NCBI GenBank assembly: GCA_003194525.1
Contig: NBIV01000157.1
Location: 62,001 to 126,000 of the forward strand
Source: Gracilariopsis chorda
Taxonomy: Eukaryota > Rhodophyta > Florideophyceae > Gracilariales > Gracilariaceae
Direction of reading: 5' to 3'
Length of the DNA: 64,000 bases
Shown here: in pieces, positions 41,224-51,616 of the stretch
How positions within the stretch are numbered: position 1 is the stretch's first letter
How the letters are laid out: each line of letters starts with the position of its first letter
Program-made: the position numbers and the translations under genes
Notes under the pieces: generated by a model
Databases searched by the model: none
Told to the model about the DNA's origin: nothing
Seen by the model: the letters and a program-made list of their open reading frames with translations, nothing else

Positions 41224-41838
41224 GACGCGGACTCGGCGCGGCGGGTTGTGAGCTGTACACGTGTGTGCACAGCTTTGGATGGCGTTCAAAGCGCTAGCTA
41301 GTTAGCTAGAAAGCAGTGCAAGTGGCCAACACTGGCAACAAAAGTAGTTACATCGATGTGAGCATGCAGGAGCGTTGTCGTGCGTGAAAACACTACTTTG
41401 ACGGGCTGTGGGGAGCAAGTAGAGCCGTTGAGCCGCGCGCTGCAAAACGGTGCCACTGGACAGAACGCTACCGCGGCAGATATCATATGTACGTTATCGC
41501 ACCGAGCGGTGTAAGTTGCGGCGGGCATGGAGTGTGCAGCGTGACACACAACACTGCAGACTGTGACAGACAGTGCGTTACAGGATGCGGAAGAGGCGCG
41601 GCAGCCACGTGTGCATTGCACAGCCATCACGCCGCGCACAGCGCGCACAGCAACGACCACAGCGCGGGACAGTGCACAGCACAGCACGCGTGCGCGCGCG
41701 CCCCATGGCACATCGCCCCTGCTCCCCCCCCTCACCCCCAAATTTGCCACTCGCCCCCCCGTCGCTTCTACCCCCCTTGCGCGTCGCCACCCCGTCGGTT
41801 ATGCCTCCCATGTCTCCAATCGCAAAACAGCACACACC

Positions 41839-44800
41839 ATGCTCCCGCCGTGTTGCGTCCCCCAAAAGCCTTCGCACCTCCCCCCCCCCCATCCCCCCTC
41901 TCGCACTCAAGCGCCCCTACACCCCCAGACGCTCTCCGCCCTCCCATCACCAACACCCTTTCGCCACCCCCCCCGCTCCGTCTCCCCCTCTAGGCAGCGT
42001 CGCCGACTCCTCTCTGCTCCGCTTCCTCCCCCCCGACGCTCTCCTCTCCACCCCCCCACCAAGCCTCCACAATTTCGGCGCCATCATGCGCCCGACCAAC
42101 CACACTCTGCACCTGCGCACACCCAACCCGTCACGTCCGCCGCCTATTCCGCAGACTCCCGCTCTGCTGTTTCTACCTCCGTCGACCACACCGCAAAGCT
42201 CTGGGACCTCAGGCCGCACCTCCCGCCCTACTTTCTTCGCCTGCGTTGCACAATGCAGCATCCCGCACGCGTCTATAGAGCCGCCCTCTCCGCAGACGCG
42301 TCGGTCGCCGTCACCACCTGCGAAGACGGCAATGCCCGCGTCTGGTATATGTCAGGCTCCTACTGCACGCCCCATAAGCTCTCCTTCTCTGCACAGCACA
42401 ACAACGCCCGCGCCTGCGCCATCTCTCCCGAGGGTCAGTATGCCGCCCTGTCCTTCTACAAGGGCTTGCGAAGAAAAATTGGAGACAATGACCAACCCAT
42501 GTCTTCGTTCCACAGCCAGATTTATCTGGTGCAGCTCCGAGACAGGCGTCAAATCTTCTTTCGCGCGGAGTATGGAATCGCTGACCAAATTGTCATTTCT
42601 CAGCATGCATCTGTTGTCGCCATCGGTCTGTGCGATGTTCGCCCCGCTCGTACTCGCGCTAAGGGGCATCGAATTGTTCTACTCAGTAGGGATGGACTAG
42701 TGCTGAAAGTCGTTAAGGACTGCTTTCCCTTGCACAATCACAGCTGCACAGCATGGCACATGCCCCGATTCGGACACATGCTTGCAATATGTTCAAAGCA
42801 TGACAACTTGCAAGTCTATCACGCCGGTCCGCGACAGCTTTGGAAATCAATACCCACCGTCCTCTCTTCTCCTACTGTTCGTTCATTCACTGTTTGTCGC
42901 TTTATGCACGACCATGACCTCCTGGCCGCCGTGGGAACCTCCACTACCACCAAACAAGCCTGTTTGCTTGTTTTCCGCATTAGCACCTCCTCCGTGCTCT
43001 TCCATCTGCCGACACAGCCGAGTCCTGCTGCCGTCCATGACATATACCCGCGCATTGCCGTTTCGAACCCCTCCTATGACCCGCAACTCAACTTGCCGTT
43101 CGCCAGAATTCTCGCCTCTGCCCACCCTAACGCTGCCGCTCTAATCAATCTCAGATTAGGCGCTTCACATTCACCAGATGTGAATAAATCTCAGCCCTCA
43201 TCTTCGTCAAGCTCTAGGGCAAGCCCATCCCCGAACCAAGACACTCCTCAATTTCATTTATGTCGAGAACCTTCCATCGTCCTCAATCCTCGTGCACCTT
43301 CGCCGTCTTCATCCATGATCAAATCTTCGGAATCCTCCACACGCACTCCATTATACAGCAGGTTTAGAAACTGGGTTACCGACAAAAGAAGCTCACAGAA
43401 TGCATCCACGAGTGGCATTCAATGGCGCAATCCGCCAGTATCTGTACAACAGCGAGCAGCTTCTCTACTTAAACATCTTGACGAGAATGGCTTCAAGCTG
43501 GCTGCACAGCGCTCTGAACAACTAACCCCGACTGCTAGATCAACGCCTCACTCAGTTTCATCGCCAAAGGAGCATGCTGTCGAATGCCCTTCTACAGCTG
43601 TGCCACAAAAATCACTGCAGCCTTCCTCCGGTTCTAAAAGTCAGAACAAAAGTAAGGGTGGAGAAAACGCCCAAAATCTGCCTATAAGGAAAACGCATCC
43701 TATCGAGAAATCAAAGCACCCTATACTTATGGATAGCAAAATTTCAAACGAGCAACGCGAAAATGACTGCGGGCCCAGTGCACATGCGGAAGAAAAACCA
43801 AAGGCCGAGAAGAAACATGGATTAGATGAAGCTTTGAACTGTAATAAGAACAAATCACCTCAAATGCAAGGAGCACTAGCCCAAAACGATTTGAAGCAAG
43901 ATGAGATCTCACCTGGGGAAATTAACACAAGTGGAACGGATGGGTGTTGGAAGGACAAGGCGCCATCTCATGGGAAAGTTGTAGCTCATCAATCTCGTGT
44001 ATCAGTACATGGGACTAAAACGGATGATCAAGAAAAACACTGCGACAAACCCAGAAGAAGTATTGGCCATTCCCAGTTGTCAAGCGGACCACATCAACTC
44101 GATAAGGATGGTCCACCTAAGAAGACAAGCACAAGACAAGTGATCAATGGAAGCAATTCTCTATCCCCGATTCGTGGGGAGACAAATAGACCTGCTGAAG
44201 ATCAGCGAGAGCGAAACGAGATTATTTCGCTTCTGGATTCCCCAGATTCGAATGATTGGACTCCCGCGACTCGCTATGCGGTGAGGGCACAAAACAAGCG
44301 AGGGAGCACAACAGCATATGTTCAGAATTCAACCAAGGAATATTCCACTTTAAATGAACTGAAGATCAAAGTATTTTGTCCTAGTGTATCTACGAAAGGT
44401 GTGAGAAGGTGCACTGAGGCAAACCCCGGGTCCCAGACCAATGTCTGTACCAGCTTCGCGACAGACAAAGAGGGCCTTAAGAGCCCTTCAAACAGCGGGA
44501 CCGCATTATCCGACCCTGTGGCGAACTCAGTACCGACGTTAAACGCCAAGGAAACTATGGACAACCAAATATCCCCTATAACTGCTGCGCGAGATTTTGT
44601 CAAGATCTGTGAGGATGGAGATAGAGCCGCTAGTTCGAAAGCTAATGATGGTTTAGAAACTGTCGAAGAATATGACAAACCTATAGGCCTGATCGACGAT
44701 GATCTGCGATCACGCGAGAACGGTTATGGAAAGATTGAGCGAGCTGTAGTTGACAGCGCTACCTTCGGTACCCCTAAAAATGACACTCCAAAACAAGGCA

Positions 44801-45441
44801 GAATGAGAAAAGAGGAAGGGCTTAGTCTGAAAGAGCATGGTAATCCTAACTGCAAACGGGAGCTCGTCGTGGATAGCATGCGCCCAAAGTTAAGTTTTGT
44901 CCCTTTGGCTAATGCAGTACTAAAAACGGATGAGAAAACAACGGCTAGTGTTCCTATTGAAGCCCTAAAGCGGTGCAAGGACTTATTTGCAGAAGCGCTC
45001 CAAAAAGTTGTTGTGACAGAAAGGAACACACTTACTAATCAGGAGGCGTATACAACGATGCTAAGCTTCGTCCAGAAGGAAGGTGTATACACCGATAAGA
45101 AAAGCATAGCCAGGGTCATCTATAGGACTGTTGGCATTAAGAACTCATGCACCCTGGAAATGTTTGTGGAGTCTTTCACTCAAATCTTTGCTCACTCAAG
45201 AGCTCTGCGAAGGCAACGGTGGACCGCTGTTTTCACCGCGGCAACATGTGACGAGGGAGAGTCTATTCTCGTTTTTCACGCCCGAGATCTGATGAAGACT
45301 GAATATGAAGAAGGCCATGTCCATATCGATCGCAAGTGGACCGATGATACCATAGAATCTGTATTTGAACAAGTGTCTGATGGTATCTTAGTCGATCTTC
45401 CGTCATTTCTGCGAGGCGTTGAGGAGCTACTGGATTGCTAA
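41839..45441 (+). CDS. WD40-repeat protein with long disordered middle, about 1,200 aa
   Basis: The frame is open from 41563 (GTG), but the first ATG is at 41839. The N-terminal 90 residues are Pro/Arg/Ser-rich. A WD40-type region follows (about 95-460), with a clear blade ending SVDHTAKLWDL and another ending TCEDGNARVWYM. About 600 residues of charged, Ser/Lys/Glu-rich, probably disordered sequence come next. The last 170 residues are compact and helical (LKRCKDLFAEALQKVV, FVESFTQIFAHSRALRRQRW) and end RGVEELLDC; I do not recognise this domain. WD40 propellers are protein docking platforms. The shared promoter with SPT16 hints at a chromatin or cell-cycle role, but that is inference. The N-terminus is uncertain: a second frame with ATG at 41801 also reads well (SPIAKQHTP, SLLRFLPPDALL), so a small intron or frame difference near 42.1 kb is possible. 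Confidence 0.75.
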   Translation: MLPPCCVPQKPSHLPPPHPPSRTQAPLHPQTLSALPSPTPFRHPPRSVSPSRQRRRLLSAPLPPPRRSPLHPPTKPPQFRRHHAPDQPHSAPAHTQPVTSAAYSADSRSAVSTSVDHTAKLWDLRPHLPPYFLRLRCTMQHPARVYRAALSADASVAVTTCEDGNARVWYMSGSYCTPHKLSFSAQHNNARACAISPEGQYAALSFYKGLRRKIGDNDQPMSSFHSQIYLVQLRDRRQIFFRAEYGIADQIVISQHASVVAIGLCDVRPARTRAKGHRIVLLSRDGLVLKVVKDCFPLHNHSCTAWHMPRFGHMLAICSKHDNLQVYHAGPRQLWKSIPTVLSSPTVRSFTVCRFMHDHDLLAAVGTSTTTKQACLLVFRISTSSVLFHLPTQPSPAAVHDIYPRIAVSNPSYDPQLNLPFARILASAHPNAAALINLRLGASHSPDVNKSQPSSSSSSRASPSPNQDTPQFHLCREPSIVLNPRAPSPSSSMIKSSESSTRTPLYSRFRNWVTDKRSSQNASTSGIQWRNPPVSVQQRAASLLKHLDENGFKLAAQRSEQLTPTARSTPHSVSSPKEHAVECPSTAVPQKSLQPSSGSKSQNKSKGGENAQNLPIRKTHPIEKSKHPILMDSKISNEQRENDCGPSAHAEEKPKAEKKHGLDEALNCNKNKSPQMQGALAQNDLKQDEISPGEINTSGTDGCWKDKAPSHGKVVAHQSRVSVHGTKTDDQEKHCDKPRRSIGHSQLSSGPHQLDKDGPPKKTSTRQVINGSNSLSPIRGETNRPAEDQRERNEIISLLDSPDSNDWTPATRYAVRAQNKRGSTTAYVQNSTKEYSTLNELKIKVFCPSVSTKGVRRCTEANPGSQTNVCTSFATDKEGLKSPSNSGTALSDPVANSVPTLNAKETMDNQISPITAARDFVKICEDGDRAASSKANDGLETVEEYDKPIGLIDDDLRSRENGYGKIERAVVDSATFGTPKNDTPKQGRMRKEEGLSLKEHGNPNCKRELVVDSMRPKLSFVPLANAVLKTDEKTTASVPIEALKRCKDLFAEALQKVVVTERNTLTNQEAYTTMLSFVQKEGVYTDKKSIARVIYRTVGIKNSCTLEMFVESFTQIFAHSRALRRQRWTAVFTAATCDEGESILVFHARDLMKTEYEEGHVHIDRKWTDDTIESVFEQVSDGILVDLPSFLRGVEELLDC

Positions 45442-47299
45442 GCCCTATAGGGCTTGCATCAGATATCTTTCGAGTTCTTACTTTGCTTGTGTGTCTATAG
45501 ATCGCTGGTTCCGAACAAGGCCCTAGTTTCGGTGACATGGATGCCCCGGACCTCTGATGCTTCTGACGTGATCAGTGCCTTCGATTGCTTTTTCGCGACA
45601 CTTTAAAAGAAACTACATAACTTGGGGAACCAGCCCAGGCAGGCGAGGTACAGCGACCTGATATGATGAGGAGCCATTCCGCCTACACCCCCTGCGTGGA
45701 ATGCTGGTGTGACTAGCAACGATTTTGCTGGCGGCTCGTCTTTCATTTATAACCCACCTAGTCCAATTTGATGATGCCTATGTACAGACATGCTCATAAC
45801 GTGCATCATCTACCTATGCAGCATTTTTCAGGATGACCTGTTTCGCGAATTGCCTCATCCCATTGGCAAGCACATATTCATGGTCTCTTTGTCGATCGTT
45901 GACCATTGTAAAATATGTAGGTCGGCCCCTGTATAATACTCCGCTTGTCCTCACGGTTAGTCCTACAACAGTTTCTGGCATCGCGGTGATTCGTTGTATG
46001 ATGCACTGCTGCAGTTGAACGTCCAAACCGCTCTTCCACTATAACAAGGAATCCCTACACTCCCACTGTCGTATATTGATGTTTTCGAAAGAACATCATC
46101 TTGCTGCTCCCAGTTTCTTCGTCTACCTCCACCTCCTCATTGTGAAAAGCTTATTGGAAACTTCATCAAACACGTTCACCTTCGTATTAAGAGAGTGTCA
46201 TGCGCAGTTCTCGGACGACCAATCGTGGTTCTGCAAACCTGACCGTCACTGACCGAATACGCGCCAAATGAGTCCCACCCAATGATGTACCATATCATCG
46301 ACACAAAATGCACGGTTTTGTCAACCACAAACTATTAATCAAATTGGTGGTTGTTCGCACAGGTGATAATAGATTGCTCACCGCTGCCGGTTCATACGTC
46401 GCAAGGAGGAGCATGTTTCATCGTCTTGTCTATCGAACGCTATTCAAGTTCACTTCACTTCTTAACTTCATGACCGCATGAACGCCATGCACTAAAAGCA
46501 CAATCCTTGTAAATACGAGATCGGCTCTCTTGTGATATTCGAAGTACAGAGGCGCAGCCATCAGTACTGTGCCGTCGAACCCCTGATAAAAAGCACGGCA
46601 TATAACCACAGAGATCTGCTCACGTCCTTCATGAAGCATGAGACATCTCTATGAGCCAATCTGTGCCCATGACAGGCAGTACACTAGGTCAGACCTAACT
46701 AGTGATCCAACCTGCCTTTTTGTAGGAAGATCGGCACATCTCGACAGATGGAAGGAGACATGAGGCCCCGAACTGGTCTCCTGCCGTTTCAAGTGAGGCC
46801 GGTGGCGTTTACCTGATCAACCGTTTTCTTCTTCTTTATGGGCGCACATTGTCTAATTGCGACGCTGTGGTAGAACTTATCATAATTCCTTATCAATCTC
46901 TCAACAACTGAGGTTAACCGTTAGCTACTCCTCGTGAATGACAAGTTCTCTCTACCCCGTTACACCAGTCTTAACTTCCCACTCAAAATATGTTGATGGC
47001 TGTTGCTTGTTTCCACCCTGCAGCAGCCGTGTTACGCTCACCAACTGGTATTCCAAGACGTAGTAGAATGGTACAAAGCTTCTGCGGGGAGACCCGAATG
47101 TATTATCCATTTCGCTCTGGCACGTTTCGCCTCTTCCAGACTTTGCTCTGCTAATCCTTCCTCAACTCGAGAGAACGCCAGGTACGGGGCACTAGCTACT
47201 CGCCTTCTCGCGGTGTGCCTGTCTCCATAATTCTGCGTAACAACGGGGGGAGCGAAACGAGCAAGCAACTGGGACTTTTACGGAGACCAAAAACTGTGG
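45442..47299. other. Intergenic, nothing recognised
   Basis: About 1.9 kb with only short ORFs lacking family features. The first part should contain the WD40 gene 3' end. I see no RNA gene or clear repeat. Confidence 0.4.
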
Positions 47300-48357
47300 G
47301 CTAGAGAAAGAGAACACAAATCACTTTTAGAAATGATTAGAAAATGGCCAAAGTTTTTGACCAAGTTGGTAGTTCTCTCTCTTGAAGAAGGGTAGTACCA
47401 AGGGTACCTGTAATTAGATAGATCTCCTGCCGCTTCGAAATCAGGAGCGACGGACCATACTAAAGAAAAAGAAGAAGACGGGGTACACCACGACCAAGGC
47501 GGATTCCATGCATCTCGTTCGCGCCACCCAGAAGATCTGGTGACATCTTACCCTCCCTTTTCTCTTTACCCTTGGCGATAAACGGCGGTAAGATCGTGTT
47601 GGGGCACGTGTGCTCTAGATCTCAGCGTAAGTCCAGAAAAACCCTGTAAACCCATTCAGATCCTCGTACAGACGGTGTTGTCGCTTACAAAAATCCCTGG
47701 TCTCCGTTGGAGACCCACCGCGATTCCGCCAGAGTTTCCGCGGGAACCTCCATAATCCTTCTGGGAAAGTCAGGGAAAGATCCGCAGGGTTTCACGTGCC
47801 CCGTCCCTCCCGTTTCGCACAGATAAGCGGGGGTCTTTTTCCGACGCTACCGCCCAGGTCTTCGGGTTTTCGGTGCGCCGACTGCCGGGGCGATTTTACG
47901 GACATTCCGGGTCCGTGGAGGCGATCAGTCCGCCGATCGCCTGGACGAGTTTAACAACCTCCCGGGTCGAACCGTTTTTTCAGCAGCAAACCAATGCTCA
48001 GTGAGTTCGCATGACAGTTCCGGAAAAACTACTAAGTTTAGACTTTAAATTCTACACCAAACACGTTTCCACCCTACATCCTGTGGCGACGTTTCTCGAA
48101 AACAGAACCTTGAGATGTGACTGTGGAACGAACGTGAAGAAAGACTGTGAGCACGTTGTGTACCGATGCCCTCGAACAAATGCAGCCCGTAGAGAGATGT
48201 TAGCTGGTCTCCCAAGAAAATGTAAGGAAAGTATACAGCAGTTAATCCGACATGAGCCACAGAAGTTCTTGGCCTTCCTGAAAAGAGAAAGCTTCTACTG
48301 AAGCTTTCCTTCAGCTTAATAATAGAAAGCTGTTGTCCACAATAAAGAAGAAGAAGT
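47300..48357 (+). mobile_element. Truncated LINE (non-LTR retrotransposon) 3' end
   Basis: The supported part is 48011-48357: a C-terminal coding segment, a short 3' UTR and an (AAG)n-like tail (AATAAAGAAGAAGAAG near 48341-48356). The preceding 700 bp (GC-rich, non-ORF) may be 5' UTR of the same element joined by an internal deletion, or unrelated sequence. The left boundary is a guess. The reverse transcriptase itself is missing. Confidence 0.55.
48011..48301 (+). pseudogene. LINE ORF2 C-terminal fragment with zinc knuckle
   Basis: About 96 codons ending at TGA. The key text is LRCDCGTNVKKDCEHVVYRC followed by PRTNAARREML, a C-x-C...H-x4-C pattern typical of the end of Jockey/CR1/I-type LINE ORF2 proteins. 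The upstream reverse transcriptase is absent, as expected for a 5'-truncated copy. The apparent ATG is inside the old frame and is not a real start. Confidence 0.7.
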
Positions 48358-48777
48358 TTAGACCGCTTTGAGGCGGGATCTTTGACGCAGGGACGGCTGG
48401 TGTCATATGCCTGGTCCGAATATATACTTGTCCTCCTTCACGCGGTGCGTCCGTCTTCGATTCGATGTCAGCGAAAAGAAGCGGGAATCGGGTCTCTCAA
48501 GGAGGTCGCGAAACGCTGTGTAGTAACTATTGCCCTACCTGCCTTCTCAGCATCTTTCAAAAACAAGCCTTTACCATGTATTCGGAATTCGGAACACGGC
48601 CTGTAAACAAATACATACACATGCCTTATCCGTCACCGATGTGCTGTTCCCACGAAAATCGAGTGAAGGTCGGAGTAAGTTGGTAGCGATTCAGCGTCGA
48701 TAGGTCTCGTGTGGCCCATTTTGTCATGCGCACAGAACCATGTGATAAGAGAGCAGTAGCAGTCTCCCATCAAAGTA
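48358..48777. other. Intergenic, nothing recognised
   Basis: About 420 bp downstream of the LINE tail and of the secreted-protein gene; its 3' UTR should lie here. Confidence 0.4.
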
Positions 48778-49764
48778 TCATAACCCAATGAAATGGGCAG
48801 CTCCCAGAATGCTTTCCTCGAATACCGTTTCGAAACGTGCAGCGAATGCAGTAAACTCTAACCCTGGAGAGGAGGATTCTACCAGAAATTTTCTTTTGTA
48901 CCTTAGGCTGTTCACAAACATTATGCGCTCGTCACAAGTTGTCCGGATACAGTACGACTTCATCATCATAGTACGCGAGTGAAAGCGTACCATGTGACCT
49001 CCTGTTGCACAACTTCCGTACTTGTCACAAAGCACTCTTGAATATAAATGCTTGTCATAAAGCAAGCTGCTTCGTGGGAGATGCTTCAGAGCTTCCGTCG
49101 CTATGCAGGCACCTTCGTCGACAATGCTGATCAATGGCTCTTCATTCTTAGGGTTGTCAGTGTTATTTCCAGAATCTGCTGGGTTAGGCCCTACTGAAGC
49201 GTTTAAGTATGTCTCTTCCAGACCTTTTGGTGCTCCTGATCCAGTAGATTCTTCTATTGATACAGGTTGTACTGGTTTCGAAGTCTGGTCAACTACAAAG
49301 ACTTCATCATCTTCGGTTTGCTCTGTTGAACCCTTTCCGGGTGTTTTGAACTTTGCAGCACAGTACCCGCCGCTCAAAGTCACTAAAGCGCACGTCCGGT
49401 CGGGCAAGCAGTCATTATGTCTTCTGCATATCTGAGGCTCTGCAAGAGATGGAATCTGCACATTTGAAATGCAAGCTGGGCTCTCTTGCCATATCTCAGG
49501 ATGGAAGCAAGTTTCTCCTCTTTCACACTCGGAAAGGTTCTGACACCGAGCCTTCTCTTCGTCGAGAGGAAGGCAAACGCAATAACCACTTGTAGACTTA
49601 CATAGCTCAAGGGTGCGAGCACTTCTGCAGATCCGATTACCTTTGCAATGGGTCTTGTTCAAACACGGATCAAGTGTAAAACCCCAACCTGCAACGAAGT
49701 GAAGAGTTGCGAAACTCTGAAGAATGAAGTACACGAGGACTGACTTCCAGAAGGAACGTACCAT
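48778..49764 (-). CDS. Secreted cysteine-module protein, 328 aa
   Basis: ATG at 49764, TGA at the end. Residues 1-25 form a classic signal peptide (basic start, then VLVYFILQSFATLHFVAG). Three copies of a CX5CX5C module follow: CLNKTHCKGNRIC (34-46), CQNLSECERGETC (74-86) and CRRHNDCLPDRTC (113-125), the first followed by CVC and the third by GGYC. N-glycosylation sites occur inside the first two modules. An acidic Ser/Thr-rich linker (about 140-215) leads to a C-terminal domain (about 215-328) with five or six more cysteines. There is no second membrane segment, so the protein is probably exported to the cell wall or surface. I do not recognise the family; the repeat resembles small disulfide modules such as EB-type repeats. 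No intron is evident. Confidence 0.7.
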   Translation of the reverse strand: MVRSFWKSVLVYFILQSFATLHFVAGWGFTLDPCLNKTHCKGNRICRSARTLELCKSTSGYCVCLPLDEEKARCQNLSECERGETCFHPEIWQESPACISNVQIPSLAEPQICRRHNDCLPDRTCALVTLSGGYCAAKFKTPGKGSTEQTEDDEVFVVDQTSKPVQPVSIEESTGSGAPKGLEETYLNASVGPNPADSGNNTDNPKNEEPLISIVDEGACIATEALKHLPRSSLLYDKHLYSRVLCDKYGSCATGGHMVRFHSRTMMMKSYCIRTTCDERIMFVNSLRYKRKFLVESSSPGLEFTAFAARFETVFEESILGAAHFIGL

Positions 49765-51616
49765 GACATCCGAAAGATTTTAACAGTTCCAGCCGCGCTT
49801 GCTCTGCTATGGATATCAAGTTGCACATAACGGAAAAGGGAAAGCTGGTGTCCAACTTTGGTTTAAGAAGACAAAGCAAATGCTTCGAGAAGCACAACAC
49901 GAAATATGGTCTCGCGAATTCGGAAGGGATATTCACTCCTACTAGAATGTCACATGAAACACGTGACGTGGTGGATAGACTTCGTCGTATGCAGCTATGT
50001 TGAGATGAGCTCACAGTAATGAGGAATGGTGAGCTCTTCAGCGAAAAGCAACAAGTGGCGTGAGTGCGAAGAAAGGAAAACGCAGCGCCGTTCAGCGTGC
50101 CTGGCCCACGGCCCTATATCTTGCTCGTAGTGGTAAAATTGTAGGTACTTGTGTATGGCTGACACTACATTGACTAATGCTCTATTTTTTAAGGACTTTA
50201 AGGCACTACGAACGTCGTGATTCGCCTCAACGGTCTCACAAGCCCTTTGTGCAAGCCGAGCAGCATCTATTCTGTCTTATCTACTCCAGCAGAAAAGCGG
50301 CATTTTGTGAATAGAAGAATGGTCAAAGTGTTCTCTTGAACAGATCAGCGTTTTAGTGATTGAGAGCACTGATTCAAACACGTCACCCAGAAGAAAAGAG
50401 TTTAACGTTCTTTTTCGCCAGTCGGATGCTTGCACTGCTCCACTATAAGCGAGGAAGAGATGTGTATTCTATGTCCTACGGCGTTGCTGCCGATACCACA
50501 GACACTACTGGCAGTATTGGCTCTGTCTCCGCTACCAGAGCTCCTCAAACGCAACATAGGCACATTCCCATTTCAACCATGAAAAGATGTTGTTCAACGT
50601 TAGAGAAACAAGGAGCAAACATATGGACGCCCATGAGACGCTGCCCATTCTAACGTTTGCCAAGTCAGATCAGAGAAAAAGAGGATGAAAGAAGCAAAGC
50701 CGTAATATAATTGGATTTAAGGAGCAGATTACGTTTCTTCCTGATTTGCTATTAGAATGCATGTATGCAATTTCACGAAGGGGGCAGAGAGGAGGGTGTA
50801 GCAGAAGCATACGTTGCGTTTCACTAAAAACTTCAGGACCCTCACGAAACTCTACAATGTAAGAGGACATTCAAACTCCTTGTATCCCTTAGATACCCTT
50901 TGCTTAGTCCTGACTCTGCTATCCAAAACTGCCCAAAAATCATGGATGATTCGGATCCTTGTTATGTAGTCTCATAGGTCTCCGTGGAAAAATGAGTTAA
51001 TCTGCACTCATGACGTTTTCGATATTTTGCGGCAGTAACCGGACAGCTTTTCAGTCAACGAGAAAAATGCTGCTTTGCTGGTGAACCCGAATCTGTCGGT
51101 GGGAATCTATTCACATGTACCTGAAGGATCCGGTGATGAATGGAATTTTAACCTTTTATCCCTTGATATACGAAGGTACAACTATCATAGTTGATATATA
51201 CATCATCGAATGAAACGACAGTGTAGGCTAGGTGAAGACTAATTACTCAGCTATCGTACTTTCATTTAACTTAAACACAATATCTCTCCTTGATGAATAC
51301 ATACCGTGAGCCTCCTCTCGCGAAAAGAGTCTCCGTGACCTTATCGATATGAGTGGCTGGCTTGCCGTGAGCGGGAAACGACACTCTTTACAGCTTCCAA
51401 AAACGTATAACACTCCTCAACTTATAGAATGTCCATGGTTACATGTAGGACAAGAAATGTGAACCTAACAGAAGAATCTCATTCTTATTCATTGGATACT
51501 CAACTCAGCGCAAAAAGCTCGTCTCTTGTGAGGTAAACGTTCTCCTGTTCGAGTATCAGAAACGCGCTTTCCTATCAGTAAGATCCCCTCGGTCAAAGTT
51601 TCGTCTTACACTTCGA
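49765..51616. other. Intergenic, nothing recognised
   Basis: About 1.85 kb between divergent genes, so both promoters should be here. Only short ORFs without family features; no repeat stands out. Confidence 0.4.

Larger units (their letters stand above)
40788..41838. promoter_or_regulatory. Shared divergent promoter region of SPT16 and the WD40 gene
   Basis: About 1 kb between the two ATGs. It has a G-rich stretch (about 40810-40910) next to SPT16 and a C-rich stretch (about 41720-41900) that runs into the WD40 gene. Two E2F-type sites are listed separately. No TATA box stands out. Confidence 0.55.

Noticed and set aside
40788-41270. SPT16 frame open for another 480 bp upstream
   Set aside because: It starts at a GTG and the text is low-complexity. 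ATG 40787 gives the conserved SPT16 N-terminus and normal length.
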